Below, piece by piece: positions 25,219 through 32,363 of a DNA stretch of 64,000 nt (positions are counted from its first letter, which is position 1; each line of letters starts with the position of its first letter). This stretch comes from Streptomyces flavochromogenes (lineage in GTDB: Bacteria; Actinomycetota; Actinomycetes; Streptomycetales; Streptomycetaceae). The notes under the pieces are model-generated. The model had not been told where the DNA came from and searched no databases. It saw only the letters and a list, made by a program, of their open reading frames with translations. Made by a program: the position numbers and the translations under genes. The stretch is from positions 122,076 through 186,075 of the forward strand of contig NZ_JNZO01000021.1 in assembly GCF_000717595.1 (NCBI RefSeq), given 5' to 3'.

Positions 25219-26400
25219 GTGCCAGAACCCACGAACGCCCCTCACCCGCACGCCGCGACCCTGAAGCGCCTCGAACAGTCCTCCGGGCGGCTCGCCGCCA
25301 ACGCCATTGCCCGCATGGACGAGACGCTGCCGTGGTACCGGGCGATGCCGCCCGAGAACCGGTCGTGGATCGGCCTGGTCGCCCAGGCAGGTATCGCCGC
25401 GTTCACCGAGTGGTTCCGGCACCCGGAGACCCCGCAGGCCATCTCGACGGACGTCTTCGGCACCGCGCCCCGCGAGCTGACCCGCGCGATCACCCTGCGC
25501 CAGACCGTCGAGATGGTGCGAACCACCATCGAGGTCATGGAGACGGCGATCGAGGAGGTCGCCGCCCCCGGCGACGAGTCCATCCTCCGCGAGGCGCTCC
25601 TCGTCTACGCCCGGGAGATCGCCTTCGCGACCGCCCAGGTGTACGCGCAGGCCGCAGAGGCCCGGGGCGCCTGGGACGCGCGCCTGGAATCGCTCGTGGT
25701 CAACGCGGTCCTCTCCGGCGAGGCCGACGAAGGCGCGGTCTCGCGTGCCGCGGCGCTCGGCTGGAACTCCCCGGACCATGTGTGCGTGATCCTCGGCACG
25801 GCGCCCGACGGCGACAGCGAGCTGACCGTCGAGGCGATCCGCCGCGCGGCACGGCACGCCAAGCTCCAGGTCCTCACCGGCGTCCTCGGCAACCGCCTGG
25901 TCGTCATCGCCGGCGGCAACGACAATCCACTGGCCGTGGCGAAGGCCCTGATCGGCCCGTACGCGGCCGGCCCGGTCGTCGCGGGCCCCGTCGTCCCCGA
26001 CCTGCTGGCCGCCACGCGCTCCGCGCAGGCCGCCGCAGCGGGCCTGAAGGCCTGCTCGGCCTGGCAGGACGCTCCCCGCCCCGTCCTCGCGGACGATCTC
26101 CTGCCGGAGCGCGCCATCGCCTCCGACCCTTCGGCGCGCGAGCAGCTGGTGGAGGAGATCTACAGACCGCTGGAAGAAGCGGGCTCGGCGCTGCTCGAAA
26201 CTCTCAGTGTCTATCTGGAGCAGGCCAGCAGCCTGGAAGGCGCGGCCCGCATGCTGTTCGTACACCCCAACACCGTGCGCTACCGGCTCCGACGTGTGAC
26301 CGACGTCACCGGCTGGTCACCCTCTGATGTGCGTTCCGCGTTCACGCTGCGGATCGCGCTCATTCTCGGACGCTTGGCCGACGGAGATCAGCAGTCCTAG
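25219..26400 (+). CDS. fasR: PucR-type activator of fatty-acid synthesis
   Basis: A 393-residue regulator. The C-terminal PucR-like helix-turn-helix is SVYLEQASSLEGAARMLFVH followed by PNTVRYRLRRVTDVTGW; the rest (LTLRQTVEMV-like ITLRQTVEMVRTTIEVM) matches FasR of Streptomyces coelicolor (SCO2386), shown to activate the fabD-fabH-acpP-fabF operon. Its position, 83 bp upstream of fabD on the same strand, is the same. The GTG at 25219 has no clear Shine-Dalgarno sequence. Confidence 0.93.
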   Translation: MPEPTNAPHPHAATLKRLEQSSGRLAANAIARMDETLPWYRAMPPENRSWIGLVAQAGIAAFTEWFRHPETPQAISTDVFGTAPRELTRAITLRQTVEMVRTTIEVMETAIEEVAAPGDESILREALLVYAREIAFATAQVYAQAAEARGAWDARLESLVVNAVLSGEADEGAVSRAAALGWNSPDHVCVILGTAPDGDSELTVEAIRRAARHAKLQVLTGVLGNRLVVIAGGNDNPLAVAKALIGPYAAGPVVAGPVVPDLLAATRSAQAAAAGLKACSAWQDAPRPVLADDLLPERAIASDPSAREQLVEEIYRPLEEAGSALLETLSVYLEQASSLEGAARMLFVHPNTVRYRLRRVTDVTGWSPSDVRSAFTLRIALILGRLADGDQQS

Positions 26401-26483
26401 ACTTTTGTCGAACACCAACAATTCCCCCGACGGTTCTTCGTCCCTGTCCCCACGGGCGCTCGGAGCCGTCCGCAAGAGAGAGT
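26401..26483 (+). promoter_or_regulatory. fabD promoter region, likely FasR target
   Basis: This 83-bp gap is A/T-richer than its surroundings at its left end (26400-26435). In S. coelicolor FasR activates from this location. I do not remember the exact consensus and see no perfect palindrome, so no site is marked. Confidence 0.5.
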
Positions 26484-27407
26484 GTGAGGGTGCTCGTACT
26501 CGTCGCTCCCGGCCAAGGCGCCCAGACGCCCGGCTTCCTGACTCCCTGGCTCGAACTCCCCGGCGCCGCCGACCGCATCGCGGCCTGGTCGGACGCCATC
26601 GGGCTCGACCTCGCCCACTACGGCACGAAGGCGGACGCGGACGAGATCCGTGACACCGCCGTGGCCCAGCCGCTCCTCGTCGCCGCCGGTCTGCTGTCCG
26701 CCGCCGCCCTCGGTGACGTGGCGCCCGGCATCGTCGCCGGTCACAGCGTCGGCGAGTTCACCGCCGCCGCGTTCGCGGGCGTCCTCGACGACACCGCCGC
26801 GCTGCGTCTCGTCCGGACCCGCGGGCTCGCGATGGCCGAGGCCGCCGCGATCACCGAGACCGGCATGTCCGCGCTGCTCGGCGGCGACCCCGAGGTCACC
26901 GTCCCGCACCTGGAGAAGCTCGGGCTGACCGCGGCCAACGTGAACGGCGCGGGCCAGATCGTGGCCGCCGGCACCATGGAGCAGCTGGCCGCCCTGGAGG
27001 CGGACAAGCCCGAGGGTGTCCGCCGGGTCGTCGCGCTCAAGGTCGCCGGTGCCTTCCACACGCACCACATGGCCCCGGCCGTGGCCAAGCTGGAGGCGGC
27101 GGCGAAGGAGCTGTCCCCGGCCGCCCCGACCACCCGCTACGTCTCGAACAAGGACGGGCAGGTCGTCACCGACGGCGCCGAGGTCGTGGCCCGCCTGGTC
27201 GGCCAGGTCGCGAACCCGGTCCGCTGGGACCTGTGCATGGAGACCTTCCAGGCGCTCGGCGCGACCGCGCTGATCGAGGTGTGCCCCGGCGGCACCCTGA
27301 CCGGCATCGCCAAGCGCGCCCTGCCGGGCGTGTCCACGGTCGCCCTCAAGACTCCCGACGACCTCGACGCGGCCCGTACGCTCATCGCTGAGCACGCGGC
27401 CGTCTGA
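26484..27407 (+). CDS. fabD: Malonyl-CoA:ACP malonyltransferase
   Basis: A 307-residue enzyme that loads malonyl groups onto ACP for fatty-acid synthesis. The substrate loop is VAPGQGAQTPGF, the active-site Ser88 lies in GHSVGE, and the partner His is in AFHTHHM. First gene of the fabD-fabH-acpP-fabF operon, in the usual Streptomyces order, 18 bp before fabH. Two GTG starts (26484, 26490) are possible. Streptomyces FabD also serves polyketide pathways. Confidence 0.97.
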   Translation: MRVLVLVAPGQGAQTPGFLTPWLELPGAADRIAAWSDAIGLDLAHYGTKADADEIRDTAVAQPLLVAAGLLSAAALGDVAPGIVAGHSVGEFTAAAFAGVLDDTAALRLVRTRGLAMAEAAAITETGMSALLGGDPEVTVPHLEKLGLTAANVNGAGQIVAAGTMEQLAALEADKPEGVRRVVALKVAGAFHTHHMAPAVAKLEAAAKELSPAAPTTRYVSNKDGQVVTDGAEVVARLVGQVANPVRWDLCMETFQALGATALIEVCPGGTLTGIAKRALPGVSTVALKTPDDLDAARTLIAEHAAV

Positions 27408-27425
27408 CAAGGAGTGTCGAGAAGC

Positions 27426-28496
27426 ATGTCGAAGATCAAGCCCAGCAAGGGCGCCCCGTACGCACGGATCCTCGGTGTCGGCGGCTACCGCCCCACCCGG
27501 GTCGTGCCGAACGAGGTGATCCTCGAGACGATCGACTCGTCCGACGAGTGGATCCGCTCGCGCTCCGGTATCGCCACCCGCCACTGGGCCTCGCCCGAGG
27601 AGACCGTCGCCGCCATGTCGGTGGAGGCCTCGGGCAAGGCCATCGCCGACGCCGGGATCAACCCCGAGCAGATCGGCGCCGTGATCGTCTCCACGGTGTC
27701 GCACTTCAAGCAGACCCCGGCCGTCGCCACCGAGATCGCCGACAAGATCGGCGCCGGGAAGCCGGCCGCGTTCGACATCTCCGCCGGCTGCGCGGGCTTC
27801 GGCTACGGCCTGACGCTCGCCAAGGGCATGATCGTCGAGGGCTCCGCGGAGTACGTGCTCGTGATCGGTGTCGAGCGGCTCAGCGACCTGACGGATCTGG
27901 AGGACCGCGCGACGGCCTTCCTGTTCGGCGACGGCGCCGGTGCCGTGGTCGTCGGCCCCTCGGACGAGCCGCACATCGGCCCCACCGTCTGGGGTTCCGA
28001 GGGCGACAAGTCCGAGACGATCAAGCAGACCGTGCCGTGGAACGAGTTCCACCCCCAAGCTCTCGGCTCCGCTCGAGCAGGGGGGACCCCCTCCGGCGAT
28101 GTCTCGAAGCTGCCGCTCAACCAGCAGGGCGAGATCAAGTTCCCCGCCATCACGCAGGAGGGTCAGGCGGTCTTCCGCTGGGCCGTCTTCGAGATGGCCA
28201 AGGTCGCCCAGCAGGCCCTGGACGCCGCCGGAATCTCGGCGGACGATCTGGACGTCTTCATCCCGCACCAGGCGAACATGCGGATCATCGACTCGATGGT
28301 GAAGACGCTGAAGCTGCCGGAGCACGTCACGGTCGCCCGTGACGTCGAGACCACCGGCAACACGTCCGCGGCCTCGATTCCGCTCGCCATGGAACGACTC
28401 CTGGCGACCGGCAAGGCGAAGAGCGGCGACACGGCGCTCATCATCGGTTTCGGGGCGGGTCTCGTCTTCGCCGCGACGGTCGTTACCCTCCCCTAG
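27426..28496 (+). CDS. fabH: Beta-ketoacyl-ACP synthase III with in-frame insertion
   Basis: A 356-residue enzyme that starts fatty acids by condensing an acyl-CoA with malonyl-ACP. The catalytic triad is intact: Cys122 in SAGCAGFGYG, His in FIPHQANMRI, Asn in GNTSAAS. The protein is about 13 residues longer than the S. coelicolor enzyme as I recall it. The extra residues are HPQALGSARAGGTPS (209-223) between VPWNEF and GDVSKLPL, encoded by a hairpin-forming repeat at 28052-28092. Codons there (CAA, GCT, CGA, GCA, GGG) are rare in the neighbours. Reading frame and catalytic residues are preserved, so the enzyme is presumably functional. The start has AAGGAG 11 bp upstream. Confidence 0.96.
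   Translation: MSKIKPSKGAPYARILGVGGYRPTRVVPNEVILETIDSSDEWIRSRSGIATRHWASPEETVAAMSVEASGKAIADAGINPEQIGAVIVSTVSHFKQTPAVATEIADKIGAGKPAAFDISAGCAGFGYGLTLAKGMIVEGSAEYVLVIGVERLSDLTDLEDRATAFLFGDGAGAVVVGPSDEPHIGPTVWGSEGDKSETIKQTVPWNEFHPQALGSARAGGTPSGDVSKLPLNQQGEIKFPAITQEGQAVFRWAVFEMAKVAQQALDAAGISADDLDVFIPHQANMRIIDSMVKTLKLPEHVTVARDVETTGNTSAASIPLAMERLLATGKAKSGDTALIIGFGAGLVFAATVVTLP
28052..28092 (+). repeat. Hairpin repeat element inserted in frame in fabH
   Basis: The segment has CCCCC, then GCTC, a GC-rich centre, GAGC and GGGGG, so it can fold as a two-part hairpin; it continues into GACCCCC. From memory, this CCCCCAAGCTCTCGGC...CTCGAGCAGGGGG type of sequence is a common intergenic repeat in Streptomyces genomes. 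Here it lies inside an essential gene. Confidence 0.7.
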
Positions 28497-28552
28497 GCAC
28501 TCCGGTTCTCCCGGAAGCCTTTTCACAAGTAATCACAAGAAGGAGCGCCACC

Positions 28553-28801
28553 ATGGCCGCCACCCAGGACCAGATCGTCGAAGGCCTCGCCGAGATCGTC
28601 AACGAGATCGCCGGCATCCCGGTCGAGGACGTCCAGCTGGACAAGTCCTTCACCGACGACCTGGACGTCGACTCGCTCTCCATGGTCGAGGTCGTCGTCG
28701 CCGCCGAAGAGCGCTTCGACGTCAAGATCCCGGACGAGGACGTCAAGAACCTCAAGACGGTTGGCGACGCTGCCGACTACATCCTGAAGAACCAGGCCTG
28801 A
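28553..28801 (+). CDS. acpP: Acyl carrier protein of fatty-acid synthesis
   Basis: An 82-residue acidic four-helix protein that carries growing acyl chains. The phosphopantetheine site is Ser41 in DLDVDSLSMVE. The start has AAGGAG 9 bp upstream, a strong ribosome site suited to an abundant protein. Lies between fabH and fabF in the operon. Confidence 0.98.
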   Translation: MAATQDQIVEGLAEIVNEIAGIPVEDVQLDKSFTDDLDVDSLSMVEVVVAAEERFDVKIPDEDVKNLKTVGDAADYILKNQA

Positions 28802-28880
28802 TTCGGCCCTCGCTGACTCGGTCCGCCACCCGGCGGTGGCGCCGTATTCCGACCATCACACACATGGAGAACGAATTCCT

Positions 28881-30143
28881 GTGAGCTCGACCAATCGCAC
28901 CGTGGTCGTCACCGGTATCGGCGCAACCACACCGCTGGGTGGCGACTCCGCGTCGACCTGGGAAGGTCTTCTCGCGGGGCGCTCCGGCGTCCGGCCCCTG
29001 GAGGGCGAGCGCTTCGCCGAACTGCCCGTGCAGATCGCCGCGACCGCCGCCGTCGACCCCGGTGACGTCCTGCCCCGCCCGCTCGCCCGCAAGCTGGACC
29101 GCTCGGCGCAGTTCGCGGTGATCGCGGCCCGTGAAGCCTGGGCCGACGCGGGCTACACCGCCCCCGCCGGCGAGGACGCGTCCGTCGCGCCCGAGCGGCT
29201 CGGGTCGGTCATCGCCTCCGGCATCGGCGGCGTAACGACTCTGCTCGACCAGTACGACGTGCTGAAGGAGAAGGGCGTTCGCCGCGTCTCCCCGCACACC
29301 GTGCCCATGCTCATGCCGAACAGCCCCTCCGCGAACGTGGGCCTGGAGGTGAACGCCCGGGCGGGCGTCCACACCCCGGTCTCCGCGTGTGCGTCGGGTG
29401 CCGAGGCGATCGGCTACGCCGTCGAGATGATCCGCACCGGCCGTGCCGACGTGGTCGTCGCCGGCGGTACCGAGGCCGCGATCCACCCGCTGCCGATCGC
29501 CGCCTTCGCCAACATGATGGCGATGTCCAAGAGCAACGACGAGCCGACGAAGGCCTCGCGTCCCTACGACACCGGCCGTGACGGCTTCGTCCTCGGCGAG
29601 GGCGCGGGCGTCGTGATCCTGGAGTCCGAGGAGCACGCGAAGGCCCGCGGCGCCCGGGTCTACTGCGAGGTCCTCGGCCAGGGCCTGTCGGCCGACAGCC
29701 ACCACATCGCGCAGCCCGAGCCGACCGGCCGGGGCATCGCCGCCGCGATGCAGAACCTGCTCGACGCCACGGACCTCAAGCCGTCCGAGGTCGTCCACCT
29801 CAACGCGCACGCCACGTCGACGCCGCAGGGTGACGTCGCCGAGATCAAGGCGCTGCGGAAGGTCCTGGGCGACGACCTGGACCACGTCGCGATCTCCGCG
29901 ACGAAGTCGATGACCGGTCACCTCCTCGGCGGCGCCGGCGGCATCGAGACCGTCGCGACGGTCCTGGCCCTCCACCACCGCCTGGCCCCGCCGACGATCA
30001 ACGTCGACGAGCTGGACCCGGCGGTCGACGCGGACATCGTCCGCGACGAGCCCCGCGAACTCCCGCAGGGCACGATCGCCGCGATCAACAACTCGTTCGG
30101 CTTCGGCGGCCACAACGTGGTCCTGGCGTTCCGCACGGTCTGA
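28881..30143 (+). CDS. fabF: Beta-ketoacyl-ACP synthase II
   Basis: A 420-residue elongating condensing enzyme. The catalytic residues are Cys170 in VSACASGAEA and two His in HATSTPQGD and KSMTGHLLGG. The GTG start at 28881 (VSSTNRTVVVTG) has GGAGA ten bases upstream; an upstream in-frame start adds a nonconserved tail. Last gene of the fab operon. Its final 17 codons, stop and terminator (from 30090) are repeated once, intact, starting at 30285. Confidence 0.97.
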   Translation: MSSTNRTVVVTGIGATTPLGGDSASTWEGLLAGRSGVRPLEGERFAELPVQIAATAAVDPGDVLPRPLARKLDRSAQFAVIAAREAWADAGYTAPAGEDASVAPERLGSVIASGIGGVTTLLDQYDVLKEKGVRRVSPHTVPMLMPNSPSANVGLEVNARAGVHTPVSACASGAEAIGYAVEMIRTGRADVVVAGGTEAAIHPLPIAAFANMMAMSKSNDEPTKASRPYDTGRDGFVLGEGAGVVILESEEHAKARGARVYCEVLGQGLSADSHHIAQPEPTGRGIAAAMQNLLDATDLKPSEVVHLNAHATSTPQGDVAEIKALRKVLGDDLDHVAISATKSMTGHLLGGAGGIETVATVLALHHRLAPPTINVDELDPAVDADIVRDEPRELPQGTIAAINNSFGFGGHNVVLAFRTV

Positions 30144-30165
30144 ACGCGACACGTCTGACATACGA

Positions 30166-30207
30166 CGGAGGCCCGATTCCCCACCACCCCGGGGGGTCGG
30201 GCCTCCG
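30166..30207 (+). terminator. fab operon terminator, copy 1
   Basis: An 11-bp perfect stem, CGGAGGCCCGA pairing with TCGGGCCTCCG, 22 bp after the fabF stop. Confidence 0.85.
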
Positions 30208-30360
30208 CCATGCCCGGCGGACGGAGTCCGCCACAGCGCCCCGAAGCCCGCGAAGCGGCGCGAGGGGCGCACGGAGAAGAGGCCAACTCGTTCGGCTTCG
30301 GCGGCCACAACGTGGTCCTGGCGTTCCGCACGGTCTGAACGCGACGCGTCTGACATACGA

Positions 30361-30399
30361 CGGAGGCCCGATTCCCCACCCCGGGGGGTCGGGCCTCCG
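30361..30399 (+). terminator. fab operon terminator, duplicated copy 2
   Basis: The same 11-bp stem as copy 1 with a loop 3 bp shorter, within the duplicated segment. Confidence 0.8.
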
Positions 30400-30572
30400 C
30401 CATGCCCGGCGGACGGAGTCCGGCACGGGCGAGGGGCGCACGGAGAAGGCCCTTCTGATCCTCGTGGCCCCGGGATCCGCGACGGCCGGGCGTTCAGGCG
30501 CATTCGGCGCAGCACCATGACCTCCGCGCCGCCCCCCGAGGCCGGTCAGGACCGCCCCTCGCACCAGGGCGG

Positions 30573-30594
30573 CACCGCCGGTCGGCCGGCGGTG
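30573..30594 (-). terminator. Hairpin after the DUF3145 gene
   Basis: A 9-bp stem, CACCGCCGG with CCGGCGGTG and a 4-nt loop, 40 bp past the DUF3145 stop. The remaining sequence 30450-30633 shows nothing else I can support. Confidence 0.6.
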
Positions 30595-30633
30595 TGCGGG
30601 AGCGCCGCGCCGTCGTTCGCCGGTGACGGTCGG

Positions 30634-31128
30634 TCAGACGACCTGATGCAGCCAGCGGACGGGGGCGCCCTCGCCCGCGTACCGGAATGGCTCCAGTTCG
30701 TCGTCCCAGGGCTTGCCGAGGAGCCGGGCGATCTCGGCCTCCAGTTGGGTCTCGCCCTGCGCGGAGCGCGCGAGCGCTGCCCGCAGCCGGTCCTCGGGGA
30801 CCAGGATGTCCCCGTGCATGCCGGTGACGGCATGGAAGATGCCCAGGTCGGGGGTGGCGCTGTAGCGCTCGCCCTCGGCGGTGGGGCAGGGCTCCGCGGT
30901 CACCTCGAAGCGGAGCATCTGCCAGCCGCGCAGGGCGGAGGCGAGTTCGGAGGCGGTGCCGGTACGGCCCTGCCAGGAGAACTCTGCTCTCCAGGTGCCG
31001 GGGGAAGCCGGCTGGCGGATCCAGTCGAGCTGGACCCTCGCACCGAGGACACCCGCGACCGCCCATTCGACGTGCGGGCACAGCGCGCGCGGTGCGGAGT
31101 GAACGTACAGGACTCCACGTGTCGTCAC
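30634..31128 (-). CDS. DUF3145 family protein
   Basis: A 164-residue actinobacterial protein of unknown function. It opens VTTRGVLYVHSAPRALCPHV and includes WAVAGVLGARVQLDWIRQPA, both typical of DUF3145. The GTG at 31128 has GGAGG five bases upstream. It is convergent with the fab operon, a position I recall as conserved in Streptomyces, which may imply a link to lipid or growth physiology, though nothing in the sequence shows one. Confidence 0.85.
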   Translation of the reverse strand: MTTRGVLYVHSAPRALCPHVEWAVAGVLGARVQLDWIRQPASPGTWRAEFSWQGRTGTASELASALRGWQMLRFEVTAEPCPTAEGERYSATPDLGIFHAVTGMHGDILVPEDRLRAALARSAQGETQLEAEIARLLGKPWDDELEPFRYAGEGAPVRWLHQVV

Positions 31129-31195
31129 CGGGACCTCCAGTGTGGGACGAGGTTCGCCTTTCCCAGCGGCCTCAGTAAACAGCATCAGGAGCAAA

Positions 31196-31233
31196 ACGTC
31201 ACAAACCTTCAAAAAGGGGACAGTATGTGACGT
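31196..31233. promoter_or_regulatory. Inverted repeat in an A/T-rich promoter region
   Basis: ACGTCACA and TGTGACGT form a perfect 8-bp inverted repeat with a 22-bp spacer, in the most A/T-rich part of the 259-bp gap between DUF3145 and the SGNH hydrolase gene. It lies 68 bp upstream of the DUF3145 start, so it is probably linked to that promoter. Confidence 0.5.
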
Positions 31234-31387
31234 GATGTAATTTACCGGAGCCGGTCGGCAAAGGTGCCTCTGGTTCGACGGGGGAAAAGCTACCGTGCCG
31301 CGCCGTCATCGGTGTGACGTACGGTCGGTCCGGGGGCGGGTGAACACGAAGCTTTCACCCGCCAGGACGCCGAAGGAGGGGCCGGGG

Positions 31388-32305
31388 ATGCGCGGCCGAC
31401 GCAGAATCCGTACCGCTGTCGCCACCGCGACGGCGGCGCTGCTGTGCGCGGGAGCGCTGTCCGGCTGCACCGCCGGGGAGCCCGCGGCGAGCGCCCCGGA
31501 GGCGAGAACGACATCGAAGTCGGCCCCGAAGGCGGCTCCGAAACCGGCCCCGAAGCCGACCTCGCTGTGGGACGTCTCCCCCGCCTCCGTCGCCGCCGTC
31601 GGCGACTCCGTCACCCGCGCCTTCGACGCCTGCGCGATTCTCGCGGACTGCCCCGAGTCGTCCTGGGCGACGGGCACGGACACCGCCGTGAACAGCCTCG
31701 CGCTGCGCCTGCTCGGCCCGGAGAAGGCCGCCACCCACAGCTGGAACCTGGCGCGGACCGGGGCGCGGATGGCGGAGCTTCCGGAGCAGATGGCCGTGGC
31801 GGCCGCCGAACGGCCCGAGCTGGTCACGGTGATGATGGGCGCGAACGACGCCTGCCGGGCCACCCCGGCCCTGATGACCCCGGTCGCCGACTTCCGGACG
31901 CACTTCGAGACGGCGCTCGCCCGGCTGCGGAAGGACGCGCCGAAAGCGCAGGTGTACGTGGCGAGCGTGCCGTCCCTGATGCACCTGTGGTCCACGGGGC
32001 GGGTCAGCCCGATGGGCCTTGAGGTGTGGAAGCTGGGGGTCTGCGGCGCGATGCTGTCGGACGCGGAGGACCTGGGCGCCGCGGCGGAGCGGCGGCGCGC
32101 CGAGGTGCAGGACCGGGTGGTGGCGTACAACAGGGTGCTCTCGGAGGTGTGCGCGAAGGACGAGCGCTGCCGGTACGACGGCGGGGCGGTCTTCGGGTTC
32201 CGTTTCGACAGCGGGCAGTTGAGCCCCTGGGACTTCTTCCATCCGAGCAGGGACGGACAGGCGCGGCTCGCGGAGCTGGCGTACCGGCGGATCACGAAGG
32301 AGTGA
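31388..32305 (+). CDS. SGNH/GDSL-type hydrolase lipoprotein
   Basis: A 305-residue exported protein with lipobox LSGC followed by an Ala/Pro/Lys linker (SKSAPKAAPKPAPKP). The SGNH blocks are in order: GDSVT (Ser), MMGANDAC (Asn), and DFFHPS with the Asp-x-x-His pair. Members hydrolyse esters of lipids or carbohydrates. The ATG at 31388 has AAGGAGG eight bases upstream; an upstream in-frame start would precede the ribosome site. Substrate not predictable. Confidence 0.9.
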   Translation: MRGRRRIRTAVATATAALLCAGALSGCTAGEPAASAPEARTTSKSAPKAAPKPAPKPTSLWDVSPASVAAVGDSVTRAFDACAILADCPESSWATGTDTAVNSLALRLLGPEKAATHSWNLARTGARMAELPEQMAVAAAERPELVTVMMGANDACRATPALMTPVADFRTHFETALARLRKDAPKAQVYVASVPSLMHLWSTGRVSPMGLEVWKLGVCGAMLSDAEDLGAAAERRRAEVQDRVVAYNRVLSEVCAKDERCRYDGGAVFGFRFDSGQLSPWDFFHPSRDGQARLAELAYRRITKE

Positions 32306-32309
32306 GGGA

Positions 32310-32341
32310 CCCCGGGGCGGTTGTCAGGTGCCGCCCCGGGG
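32310..32341. terminator. Bidirectional terminator, SGNH hydrolase / GH3
   Basis: An 11-bp perfect stem, CCCCGGGGCGG with CCGCCCCGGGG and a 10-nt loop, between two convergent genes. Confidence 0.8.
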
Positions 32342-32363
32342 CCGGTCGTGAGGAGCCTCGCCG

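Larger units (their letters stand above)
30090..30450 (+). repeat. Tandem duplication of the fabF 3' end and terminator
   Basis: Copy 1 is 30090-30284 and copy 2 starts at 30285, period 195. The 54 bases from AACTCGTTCGGCTTCGG to the TGA are identical in both copies. Beyond the stop they differ by a few bases and by an internal deletion in copy 2. Copy 2's coding part has no start and is a remnant only. The duplication gives the operon two terminators in series. Confidence 0.93.

Noticed and set aside
28052-28092. fabH repeat taken as a sequencing frameshift
   Set aside because: Reading frame is retained on both sides with conserved FabH residues, so an in-frame insertion is the better reading.
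30285-30338. A second small gene after fabF
   Set aside because: The 17 codons are a duplicate of the fabF end without a start or ribosome site.
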